Source of the DNA: an uncultured Opitutia bacterium
GTDB lineage: Bacteria > Verrucomicrobiota > Verrucomicrobiia > Opitutales > UBA953
Assembly (NCBI GenBank): GCA_937875975.1
Contig: CALEEU010000144.1
Location: 1-18,821 of the forward strand
Reading direction: 5' to 3'
Length of the DNA stretch: 18,821 nucleotides
Part shown: one piece after another, positions 1-7,226 of the stretch
How positions within the stretch are numbered: position 1 is the first letter of the stretch
How the letters are laid out: the number at the start of each line of letters is the position of its first letter
Notes under the pieces: model-generated
Seen by the model: only the letters and a program-made list of their open reading frames with translations
The model's database searches: none
What the model was told of the DNA's origin: nothing
Translations under genes and position numbers: made by a program

Positions 1-43
1 CGGCCAGGCCCCGCAGGCCTAAGCGGTCCAAACGGCTGATTTC

Positions 44-74
44 GCCCGGTGGAAGCAATTCCACCGGGCTTTTT
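44..74 (+). terminator. Rho-independent terminator of an upstream gene
   Basis: An 11-bp perfect stem (44-54 pairing with 59-69) closes a GCAA tetraloop of the GNRA type and is followed directly by five T residues (70-74). This is a textbook intrinsic terminator for plus-strand transcription entering from the left edge. The gene it ends lies mostly outside the window; plus-strand stops at 20-22 and 37-39 are both possible ends for it. The hairpin also rules out the GTG at 49 as the start of the next gene. Confidence 0.9.
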
Positions 75-117
75 GTTGCCCGGTCAAAACCACGAGGCAA
101 GATATGTGCCCGTCCCT

Positions 118-3100
118 ATGTCCCGCGTTCTCCGCTTTACCTTCTGGAGCGTCGGCCTCCTTGCCGTCGTCCTCGGAGCCACCCTTTTCTGGGTTGAATC
201 CCAACTCCGCCCCGAACCGCTGGGCGCTCGCGTCAAAGGCCTGCTCGCCGACGCCAAGATCAAAGGCGGCATCGCCCGCGTCGAAGCCTCTCTCGACGGA
301 AAATTCTCCGCCGAAGGCATCGACCTCACCCTGCGCGATGGTACGAAAATCTCCGCCGCCGCCATCAAAGGGGAAGCGCAGATCATCTCGATCATCAAGG
401 GTACCTACGCCCTTAGCAGCCTCGAGATCAAGACCCTCGACGTCGACCTAAGCGAACGTAAGCCCGAGGCGAAGGCTCCGGCCGCCGGCTCCGTCGCCGC
501 GATTAAGACGACCTTGCCGCCCATCGTGCTCGGGCCCTACGCCGTCTCCGGACGCGTCAAACTGGCGGATGGCACGTTGCTCCGCTTCAGCGTCCGTGGC
601 GATGAGTTCGACACCCGCGGCAAGGCCGACTTCCGCGCCGGCATCGCTTGGCCTGGCTTCGCCGTGGGCAAGCAGACGACTGACCCTCGCGGTGAAATCA
701 CCTTGAAGGCTAACTTCCAACGCCCACTCGGCGCCGATGGCATCGGCCTCGACGACCTGATCGCCGATATCGGCAGCCTACGACTCGAACTCGCGGCCAA
801 AGATGCGAGCCCCATCGCCGCTGGCTCCGTCGGCTTCGTCCTGGATGCGGCCAGCACCACCGGCAAGCCGGGCGTAAATTTCACCGGCACGCTCAGTGAC
901 TCCGCCAACCGTCCTGCCATGAAGCTCTCCGGCAATAACCTCGCCGGCCGCACGACCGTGAATGCGCAGCTGGACGTCGACCCGACCCGCTTCGGCATCC
1001 TGAGCCAGCAGCTGCCTGATGTCCGTCTGACGGGCAACGTCAACGGGGAGCTCGAAGGCTCTCGCTGGCAGGCCGGCGCCGACCTCAAGGCGCTCTGGGC
1101 GGACCTGAGCAAGTTCTCGAAGTCACTCGCGAAGAACAGTCGTTCCGAATGGAAGCTCGCCGCGAATGCGCAAAGCACCGAGAGCGGCTTCGCGGTCAAC
1201 AGCCTCGCGATCACGGGCAATGGCGTGACGATCGCCATCCCGCAGACGCTGACGTGGAAAGGCGGCCTGCTCCCCGAAAACGCCAACGACGCGACGGTGA
1301 CCATCGCCGCCAACGACGCCGACCTCAAGGCGCTCAACCCTTTCCTCGCCACGGCGGACATCATCGCAACGGCCGGACTCTGGACCGGCGAAGCTTCCAT
1401 CTCCTTCAAGGACGGTAAACCCGCCGTCACGAGCGTCCGCACGCACAGCCTGCGCGGCGTCACGCTCGAGCGCGGCGGCAAGGCACTCATGCATGAGATC
1501 GACGCCGAGCTCCCCATCAAGTCCGAAGAGGGCGTCATCTCCCTCGCACCGTTCAGCGTCGGCTGCGCCGCCGGCAATATCGCCACTGGCTCGCTCACGC
1601 TTCGTCCCGGTACCGATGGCGCTTGGTCCGCCGTCGCCAACGTCAACGTCGGCATCGTCGAGCTCGCCTCTCAACCCAATTGGGGAGACCTGCCGGTCGA
1701 CAAACTCAAGGGTATCCGCGTGAGCGCCCAGACCACCGTGGATCGCGCCGCCGGCAAAGCGCCCGTCGTCAGCTCCGCGGAGGCGCGTATCTTCCGCCAA
1801 GGCCTGAACCTGCTTTCCCTCAAGCTTCGCCAGCCGCTCGCGCTCGACGGCTCCAAGCCCACCGGCGTCCTCGTGGAGGCCGCGGCCCGCGACCTGCCGC
1901 TCGAATCCCTCTCCGCGGTCGTCCCCGGCCTCAAGCTGACCGGCGACCTCAAGCGCGCCGACCTTGTCGCCGGCTTCAGCCGCGAAGGCCTCTTCGTGCG
2001 CACGGAGGGCGCGCCGCTCTCCTTCACCCGCACCAGCGTCACCTGGACCGGTAAACTGTGGGTCAAGGATTGCGACCTAGCCGCGAGCCTCGACCTCTTG
2101 GTCGGCGAGAAATCCACCCTCATCGGCTTCAATCAAGCCGAACTCAAGAATCGTAGCCGCACCCTGGCTTCGGGCGACATCAAGCTCGGATTGGGCGACG
2201 CCGGCACCACGCTGAGACTCGAAGGTGACCTCGGTGCGCTCGCCGAGCAACCGTTCGCGGGGCCGCTGAATATCGTCACGGGCGGACAGTATCGCGCGAC
2301 CGCCGACCGTGCTCAAAGCGGCGAGATCAACGTCGCCCTCCAAGTGCGCGAGGTCGGCCTCAAGCAGAGCGAGGGCCGTATCAAGATGGCGGCCATCGCC
2401 GGCAAGTATGTGCCCGCCGCCAACGGCCTCAGCGCCGAAGGATCGTTCAAGCTCCAGGCAACCCATCTCAGCTCCGGCAAATTCACGCTCACGCAGAAGG
2501 TCTCCGGTGAAAAGACCGGCTGGCAGGCCGTCGTGGCCATCGATAACGTCGATGTCGACGACTTCCTCTCGCTCCTGCCCAAGAGCGAAGCAGATCTCTC
2601 AGAGAAAGGCGCGCCGCCCAGACCGGACCGGGCTCCCTTCTGGACCAACCAAAGCGGCTCGCTCCAGCTGACGATCGGCACGGCGAAGGCCTACGGTATC
2701 AGCGCCGAGAAAGTCCTCGTGCGGGCTGAAGCCGACGAAAAGGCCATCCGCCTGACACAGCTCAGCGGTAAGCTCGCCGACGGCAATATCAGCGGCCGTG
2801 GCCAGCTCGCCTTCCTGCCGGCAATCAGCAATGGTCCCTATTCGCTCTCGGCCACGGTGTCGCTCAATCAGTTCGATTTCGGTAGCGTCGCCCAAGCCTT
2901 CCCCGCGGTGAAAGATTTCCTCCAGGGACGCGCGGATGCGACCGCGGGGCTCACGAGCGTGTGCGGCACTCCCGGCGAACTCGTCGGCAAACTTCAGGTC
3001 GACACCCAGCTCACCTCCAAAGGCGGCCGAATCCGCCCCTTCGGCGACAAGAACAGCAGCATGTCGATCTCGGCAAACAAGACCGGTGACATAGGCGAAA

Positions 3101-3696
3101 CGTTGGGCGGCCTCGCGATGCTCGCCGGCGCCCTCACGAAGAACCAGCAGCAAGGCGAGAAGGTCGCCAAGATCGGCGCCGCCATGAGCGCGGCCGGCAA
3201 ACTGCAGAAAGCCGTCGCCGACTTCCAATACACTTCCGCGACCATCAAGGCCTCCCGCCTCGCTTCGGGCACGATCAAGCTCGAGGTGGCCGATATCCGC
3301 AACGAGGTGCTGCACCTCGCCGCCAAAGGCGGAATCAGCGTGGACCCCAAGCTGGACTTCGCCGACTGGCCAATGGCCTTCACCACGCAGATGCGCGGCG
3401 CCGGAGAATTCGCCCAATACTTCCAAGCGCTCGGCTTCGGCACCGGTCCGTCGCCGGCCGACGGCTTCACCGAAGGACCCGGCGTCAGCGTCGGCGGATC
3501 TCTTAATCAGGTGAAGACCGACCTCGCCGAAAAACTCCAACAGGCGATCGACAACGTCCGCGCAAGCCAGGCCACGGCGCCTTCCACTCCGGGCACCCAG
3601 ACCGCCCCCGGCAGCCAGGCTGCCCCCGCGCCGACGACGCCTAGTCCGAAGAAGCGCAATCCCTTCGGGGATCTACTCCAGGAGCTCGGTCGCTGA
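118..3696 (+). CDS. Large membrane-anchored AsmA-like protein
   Basis: The protein has 1192 aa. One N-terminal membrane segment (about residues 5-26) is followed by roughly 1100 residues of repetitive, beta-rich sequence with many short hydrophobic/Gly/Asn/Asp strands. This is the build of AsmA/TamB/YhdP-type proteins, which in diderms sit in the inner membrane and span the periplasm to move phospholipids or aid outer-membrane assembly. A Pro/Ala/Thr-rich linker (about 1150-1177) precedes the tail KKRNPFGDLLQELGR, a short ending of the sort I associate with such proteins. ATG 118 is chosen because the GTG at 49 lies inside the upstream terminator and the membrane segment begins just after ATG 118. 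The stop overlaps the start of the ABC permease (TGATG), so the genes are probably co-translated. The family is inferred from architecture, not from a diagnostic motif; the exact subfamily is unknown. Confidence 0.7.
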   Translation: MSRVLRFTFWSVGLLAVVLGATLFWVESQLRPEPLGARVKGLLADAKIKGGIARVEASLDGKFSAEGIDLTLRDGTKISAAAIKGEAQIISIIKGTYALSSLEIKTLDVDLSERKPEAKAPAAGSVAAIKTTLPPIVLGPYAVSGRVKLADGTLLRFSVRGDEFDTRGKADFRAGIAWPGFAVGKQTTDPRGEITLKANFQRPLGADGIGLDDLIADIGSLRLELAAKDASPIAAGSVGFVLDAASTTGKPGVNFTGTLSDSANRPAMKLSGNNLAGRTTVNAQLDVDPTRFGILSQQLPDVRLTGNVNGELEGSRWQAGADLKALWADLSKFSKSLAKNSRSEWKLAANAQSTESGFAVNSLAITGNGVTIAIPQTLTWKGGLLPENANDATVTIAANDADLKALNPFLATADIIATAGLWTGEASISFKDGKPAVTSVRTHSLRGVTLERGGKALMHEIDAELPIKSEEGVISLAPFSVGCAAGNIATGSLTLRPGTDGAWSAVANVNVGIVELASQPNWGDLPVDKLKGIRVSAQTTVDRAAGKAPVVSSAEARIFRQGLNLLSLKLRQPLALDGSKPTGVLVEAAARDLPLESLSAVVPGLKLTGDLKRADLVAGFSREGLFVRTEGAPLSFTRTSVTWTGKLWVKDCDLAASLDLLVGEKSTLIGFNQAELKNRSRTLASGDIKLGLGDAGTTLRLEGDLGALAEQPFAGPLNIVTGGQYRATADRAQSGEINVALQVREVGLKQSEGRIKMAAIAGKYVPAANGLSAEGSFKLQATHLSSGKFTLTQKVSGEKTGWQAVVAIDNVDVDDFLSLLPKSEADLSEKGAPPRPDRAPFWTNQSGSLQLTIGTAKAYGISAEKVLVRAEADEKAIRLTQLSGKLADGNISGRGQLAFLPAISNGPYSLSATVSLNQFDFGSVAQAFPAVKDFLQGRADATAGLTSVCGTPGELVGKLQVDTQLTSKGGRIRPFGDKNSSMSISANKTGDIGETLGGLAMLAGALTKNQQQGEKVAKIGAAMSAAGKLQKAVADFQYTSATIKASRLASGTIKLEVADIRNEVLHLAAKGGISVDPKLDFADWPMAFTTQMRGAGEFAQYFQALGFGTGPSPADGFTEGPGVSVGGSLNQVKTDLAEKLQQAIDNVRASQATAPSTPGTQTAPGSQAAPAPTTPSPKKRNPFGDLLQELGR

Positions 3697-4637
3697 TGAC
3701 GGTGACGAAGGCATGGATGGCGGGCTGCGTCCTGCTAGCAGGCCTCGTCGTCCTTGCCCTTTCCGTCGGCACCCAAGGCTTCGGCTGGGGTGACGGCGGC
3801 TCCCTCCTCCTCCTGCGAGCGCCTCGCGTGCTCGCGGCTCTCGCGGCCGGACTCGCCCTCGGCATCGGCGGCGCCGCGCAACAAGGCGTCTTCCGTAATC
3901 CGCTCGCCGACCCGGGTCTGACGGGCGTCTTCGGTGGCGCCCTCTTCGGTATCGCCGTGCTGCTGGGACTCTTCCCCGAAGCGGCATGGCAACGCGCTTG
4001 GTTCATCCCCGCCGCCGCGTTCGGTGGTGCGCTCGGCACGTCCGCCTTGCTCACGCTGATCGGTAGCGGCGGCTCCTCCGCCCGCCTGCTGCTCACCGGC
4101 CTCGGTCTGAACGCCTTCACCGCCGCCGGCACCCTCGTCATCGCCTCTCGTAGCGGGGAGTCGCGCGAACTGCTGACCAATGGCGCTTACGGCGACTGGC
4201 TAGGCATGGCCACGCTCGAACTCACCTGGCTGCCCGTAGTCCTGTGCCTGCTCGCCGCACTCCTCCTTCTTCCGCTCGCGCGCTCACTGGATCTTCTGTC
4301 CTTCGGCGAAGACGCGGCCCGCGGCTTCGGCTGCGAGGTCGGCAGCACCCGGCGGAAGGCTGTGCTCCTGACGGCCCTGGCCGCCGCGGCCGCCACCTGC
4401 CTCGTCGGCCAGGTAGCGTTCATCGGGCTCCTGGCGCCTCATCTGGCCCGGGCCATGGTCGGTCCCCGCCATGCGTACGTCTTGCCCCTGTCAGCCCTGC
4501 TCGGCGCCGGCCTGCTGCTGGGCGCTGATACCATCGGTCGAGGGCTTTGGCCGCAGGCTCCGCTGTCCGCCGCGGCGGTGACAGCGATCCTCGGTGCGCC
4601 TCTCTTCATCTGGATAGCAAGGGGACGCCATGAGTGA
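3696..4637 (+). CDS. FecCD/BtuC-type ABC transporter permease
   Basis: This 313-aa polytopic membrane protein is the permease of a type II ABC importer for iron-siderophore, haem or cobalamin-like substrates. The family signature RAPRVLAALAAGLALGIGGA is followed by QQGVFRNPLADPGLTGVFGG (about residues 62-81). The C-terminal half has GEDAARGFG, then VAFIGLLAPHLAR, then the final ILGAPLFIWIARG, all in the family order. It is slightly short for the family (usually 330-350 aa), mainly through a short N-terminus. The ATG overlaps the stop of the AsmA-like gene; an AGGAG lies 11 nt upstream of it. The 3' end overlaps the ATPase gene by 8 nt, so the two subunits are coupled. No periplasmic binding protein or TonB receptor is nearby, so the substrate cannot be assigned from the sequence. 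Confidence 0.93.
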   Translation: MTVTKAWMAGCVLLAGLVVLALSVGTQGFGWGDGGSLLLLRAPRVLAALAAGLALGIGGAAQQGVFRNPLADPGLTGVFGGALFGIAVLLGLFPEAAWQRAWFIPAAAFGGALGTSALLTLIGSGGSSARLLLTGLGLNAFTAAGTLVIASRSGESRELLTNGAYGDWLGMATLELTWLPVVLCLLAALLLLPLARSLDLLSFGEDAARGFGCEVGSTRRKAVLLTALAAAAATCLVGQVAFIGLLAPHLARAMVGPRHAYVLPLSALLGAGLLLGADTIGRGLWPQAPLSAAAVTAILGAPLFIWIARGRHE

Positions 4638-5337
4638 CGCCTTGATCCATGCGCTCGGACTCGGCGTCGAGATCGGCGGCCGTCGCATCATCGACGGCGT
4701 GTCCCTGGCCGCAGCCCGCGGACAGACCGTGGCGATCGTCGGCCCCAATGGCGCCGGCAAGACGACGCTGCTGCGTGCGCTCGCGGGGCTGCTTCCCTCC
4801 GAAGGAGAATTAGATGTCGGCGGATACGATCCGCGGATCATCGATGCGGCAACCTGCGCCCAAACCCGCGCCTACTGCGCTCAGAAACCCGTCAGCGCTT
4901 GGGATTATCGCGTCCGCGACCTTGGCGACATCCTCGGCGACCCCGTCGGCTACGCGGATTGGCTGGCGAAGCTGCGACTCGGCGAATTTTCCGGCCACCG
5001 GCTCTCGGAGTTATCCGGCGGCGAACAGAAAGGCGCGCACCTCGCGATGGCGTTCGCCGCGCTCGCGGAACCTTTCGGCGGAGCGCTCCTGCTCGATGAG
5101 CCCGCGGCCTCCCTTGATCTCGGCCGACAAGAAGCCGTCGCCCAGGCCATCTTCGGATTCGCTCAAGCCGGCGGCGGCTGCGTCGTCGCGACACATGACC
5201 TCTCCTTCGCGAAGCGCTGCGACGGGGTCGTGGTGCTCTCGGAAGGACGCCTCGTCGCCGCAGGTGAACCCGCGTCGACCTTGACTCCCGCAATCATTTC
5301 CGGGGTCTGGGGCGCTTGGGCTGAGTCGGTACGCTGA
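4630..5337 (+). CDS. ABC transporter ATP-binding protein (FecE/HmuV/BtuD type)
   Basis: This 235-aa cytoplasmic ATPase would power the FecCD-type permease just upstream. Walker A is GPNGAGKTT (38-46), the Q-loop is Gln85, the signature is LSGGEQ (128-133), Walker B is ALLLDEP (152-158) and the switch histidine is in ATHD (187-190). All catalytic motifs are intact. The stretch after the signature reads QKGAHLAMAFAAL, where family members usually have RQRV-like residues followed by LARAL. The length is slightly below the usual 250-270 aa. The start ATG overlaps the permease gene and has AAGGGGA a few bases upstream as a plausible ribosome binding site. The last 44 bases overlap the 3' end of the convergent glycosylase gene. 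Substrate unknown; metal chelate or corrinoid uptake is the family expectation. Confidence 0.93.
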   Translation: MSDALIHALGLGVEIGGRRIIDGVSLAAARGQTVAIVGPNGAGKTTLLRALAGLLPSEGELDVGGYDPRIIDAATCAQTRAYCAQKPVSAWDYRVRDLGDILGDPVGYADWLAKLRLGEFSGHRLSELSGGEQKGAHLAMAFAALAEPFGGALLLDEPAASLDLGRQEAVAQAIFGFAQAGGGCVVATHDLSFAKRCDGVVVLSEGRLVAAGEPASTLTPAIISGVWGAWAESVR

Positions 5338-6220
5338 CTCCGGCACGAGTCAGCCGGCCATTGCGGATCGCGGAGAAAAGATACTGCTGGGCCAAGCCGG
5401 CGGCCTCGCCGAAGTGCGCTTTCCCGAACTGCTCCAGCTGTCCGGGCTTCCATCCGCGCAGGCCATAGGCATCAGCCAGCGCTTGCACGACCCAGGTATC
5501 GACCGGGAAACTTTCCAGGCGGCCAAAGCCGAAAAGCGCGACGCAGGCGGCCACCTTCGGGCCCACGCCGGGCAGCGACTGCAACTCATCCAGTAGCTCG
5601 GCCGTTGGGAGAGCCGAGAATTCCTCGGCCCAGCGCGGGCGAGCAAGTAACTTCTTCGCAGTGCCGCGAAGGTAGGCCGCGCGATAACCCAATGAGCAAG
5701 AACGCAGCACCGCATCATCCGCGTGGGCAATCGCCTCCCACGAAGGGAGTGCATGAAAACCGCCGCCCAAAGGTTCGCCCAGCCTCGTAGCTAGAGCGGC
5801 GACCATGACACGAATCTGCAGGATGCGCTTGTTCGAACTGCAGAGGAAACCGATCAGCGCCTCATGCGGATCCTGGCGCAGGATGCGGAGTCCAGGATAG
5901 GCCGAGCGAGCGGACCGGAGCACGACATCGGAGCGCCACGGCAGCGCCTCGGAGAGCCGGGCCTGCGCACCCTCGGCGTCGAGATAATGTCGTAGTGCGC
6001 CCTCGGCATGCGTCGCACCTTTCATGCCACGCCACTCTAAGCCCTGCGGACCGGAGCGAACGGCGGCGAGCGTGCGGCCGAAGACGCCGACCCAGCTGCC
6101 GTCGGAGGCAAGCGACCAGCGGAAAGCCTGCCCGCCGTCCATCTGCTCGGCGAGCGTGCCAGCGGGAACATCTTCGGCGAGCCGCAACGGCCGCCAAGAT
6201 GTCCACTCCGCCGAGGCCAT
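5294..6220 (-). CDS. ogg: OGG1-type 8-oxoguanine DNA glycosylase/AP lyase
   Basis: This 308-aa HhH-GPD base-excision repair enzyme would remove 8-oxoguanine from DNA. GQAFRW (30-35) matches the human OGG1 GQSFRW segment, whose Gly42 recognises the lesion. RQDPHEALIGFLCSSN (115-130) matches the helix leading to Asn149. The helix-hairpin-helix LPGVGPKVAAC (216-226) carries the catalytic Lys222, and FPVDTW carries Asp241. The Lys-Asp spacing of 19 is as in human OGG1 (249/268). Cys226, Gln278 and Phe282 match Cys253, Gln315 and Phe319 of the 8-oxoG pocket. The Arg154 position is Gln135, and His270 is Trp243. ATG 6220 lies 5 nt after the lipoprotein stop; an alternative ATG at 6259 would overlap that gene. 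The 3' end overlaps the ABC ATPase gene by 44 nt, tail to tail. Confidence 0.92.
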   Translation of the reverse strand: MASAEWTSWRPLRLAEDVPAGTLAEQMDGGQAFRWSLASDGSWVGVFGRTLAAVRSGPQGLEWRGMKGATHAEGALRHYLDAEGAQARLSEALPWRSDVVLRSARSAYPGLRILRQDPHEALIGFLCSSNKRILQIRVMVAALATRLGEPLGGGFHALPSWEAIAHADDAVLRSCSLGYRAAYLRGTAKKLLARPRWAEEFSALPTAELLDELQSLPGVGPKVAACVALFGFGRLESFPVDTWVVQALADAYGLRGWKPGQLEQFGKAHFGEAAGLAQQYLFSAIRNGRLTRAGVSVPTQPKRPRPRK

Positions 6221-6225
6221 CGGGC

Positions 6226-6741
6226 TTAGCGACGAACGAGGTCCGAAGGCGTGCCCCACAGGAAGCTATGCTTCGAGGCGAGAAACTTACCCTTGGCATC
6301 GACCACGGAGACGCGCCAGGCGATCGGGCGCCACTTAGGCTCGCCAGACTGCTTACCGGTGAGTCCGATCACGTATTCGCCGAACGGGAAGCCCGGCTTC
6401 AGGTTGACCGCGAAATCATAACGCTCCGGCGGCGTGTTTTCCTTCCGTACCACTTCAAGGACGAGTCGGCCATCGACCGGCGGCACGACGTCGAGCTTCA
6501 CGAAGAAGTAGTAGCCCGGACGGGAGTCCTCTTCCGTGCGGAAGACCACGTCGGCGCCATGATGCTCCTTGGCGTAGAACGCCTCCGAAGCACGGGCCAC
6601 ATCGGCTTCGCTCCGGCGCCGTTCGTTGACATAGGCGATGCCTGGCACCTCATCCGAGGACGCCACGGGGGTATCGCAACCCGTGAGGAGCAGCGCAGCG
6701 AGCGCGGCCCACGCAGAGGCCTGGCTCACCGCTCGCCTCAC
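6226..6741 (-). CDS. Lipoprotein of unknown function
   Basis: A 171-aa protein with a lipoprotein signal peptide: a positive start, a hydrophobic core (AWAALAALLL) and the lipobox LTGC, with the lipidated Cys at residue 22. Asp follows the Cys; in E. coli such a residue favours inner-membrane retention, but this may not hold here. The mature part has charged beta-like stretches (YYFFVKLDVVPPVDGRLVLE, YDFAVNLKPGFPFGEYVIGL) that suggest a small beta domain. I do not recognise the family. The start is GTG at 6741, and it overlaps the stop of the 39-aa basic protein gene (GTGA), which implies coupled translation. The next gene, ogg, begins 5 nt after its stop, so all three are likely one transcript. 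Confidence 0.8.
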   Translation of the reverse strand: MRRAVSQASAWAALAALLLTGCDTPVASSDEVPGIAYVNERRRSEADVARASEAFYAKEHHGADVVFRTEEDSRPGYYFFVKLDVVPPVDGRLVLEVVRKENTPPERYDFAVNLKPGFPFGEYVIGLTGKQSGEPKWRPIAWRVSVVDAKGKFLASKHSFLWGTPSDLVRR

Positions 6742-6857
6742 TTCTTGGCCTTCTTCTTGCTCGCGGCGGCGCGGGCGACCTTCACGCGATCCTTCTTGCG
6801 CTCGAGGTAGGCGCGGCGACGGCGACGCTTGATGACTTTATTGCTCTGTTGGCCCAT
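6738..6857 (-). CDS. Small, very basic protein (39 aa), possibly ribosome-associated
   Basis: An ATG ORF encodes MGQQSNKVIKRRRRRAYLER followed by KKDRVKVARAAASKKKAKK. About half the residues are Lys or Arg, spread as in small ribosomal or RNA-binding proteins. A GGGAGG lies about 11 nt upstream of the ATG. The stop overlaps the GTG of the lipoprotein gene (GTGA). The KVIKRRRRR start resembles, by eye, the KKRRKRM stretch of the short AURKAIP1/COX24-domain (bS22-like) proteins; that link is a weak inference. It lies 91 nt downstream of tRNA-Asn on the same strand, which fits a translation role. Gene reality is supported by the start, ribosome binding site and overlap; function is unproven. Confidence 0.7.
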   Translation of the reverse strand: MGQQSNKVIKRRRRRAYLERKKDRVKVARAAASKKKAKK

Positions 6858-6914
6858 AGTGGATGCATCCTCCCGCAACCCCTTGGATGGTCAAGGAGAA
6901 GGTTTACGGACCTT

Positions 6915-6930
6915 CCCCGGTGGGCCGGGG
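6915..6930 (-). other. GC-rich hairpin downstream of tRNA-Asn
   Basis: A perfect 6-bp CCCCGG/CCGGGG stem with a 4-nt loop lies about 18 nt after the tRNA CCA end on the minus strand. No T-run follows on either strand, so it is a poor intrinsic terminator. It may aid 3' processing of the tRNA or mark a weak attenuation point before the small basic protein gene. Confidence 0.35.
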
Positions 6931-6948
6931 CGAGGAAAGAGTCCTTTC

Positions 6949-7023
<75 letters not shown>

Positions 7024-7039
7024 GTGCGAAAGGAGTCCA

Positions 7040-7069
7040 ATCAAGGCAAGGTCGGGGCGTCTCTGTCAA
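7040..7069 (-). promoter_or_regulatory. Candidate sigma70 promoter for tRNA-Asn
   Basis: On the minus strand a perfect TTGACA -35 box (7069-7064) is followed after 18 nt by CTTGAT (7045-7040), a poor -10 match (3 of 6). The implied transcription start is about 10 nt before the tRNA. The position is right and the -35 is consensus, but the -10 is weak. Confidence 0.4.
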
Positions 7070-7226
7070 ACAAATCCTCCGTCCCGCTTCCGAGGTTCTT
7101 ATCCCTGAAAAGACTCTGCAATCATCCGAAAAGCATGGATTGGCGGGGGTGCGCGACGGCATTAGCCCCACGGCCCCCTAATCTCTGGACACCCTTGTGC
7201 AGCCTGTCTTCCTTGTTCCTATTCCT
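7070..7226 (+). promoter_or_regulatory. Upstream region of the sialic acid operon
   Basis: This non-coding stretch between the tRNA-Asn promoter and the first NanM-like gene must hold the promoter of the sialic acid operon. I see no convincing -35/-10 pair. The only symmetry near the start is ATTAG (7161-7165) and CTAAT (7178-7182), five-base arms separated by 12 nt, ending 44 nt before the ATG. This could be an operator but is short enough to occur by chance. No Shine-Dalgarno sequence precedes the ATG at 7227. Confidence 0.35.

Noticed and set aside
49..117. Extension of the AsmA-like gene to the GTG at 49
   Set aside because: The GTG lies inside a perfect terminator hairpin, and the membrane anchor begins just after ATG 118.
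537..3540. Several long minus-strand open frames within the AsmA-like gene
   Set aside because: Their Ser/Arg/Pro- or Gly/Glu/Asp-rich translations show no recognisable domain; the plus-strand frame has a membrane anchor and clean junctions.
6881..6896. CCTTG/CAAGG hairpin before the small basic protein gene
   Set aside because: A 5-bp stem without a T-run; too weak to call a terminator or riboswitch.
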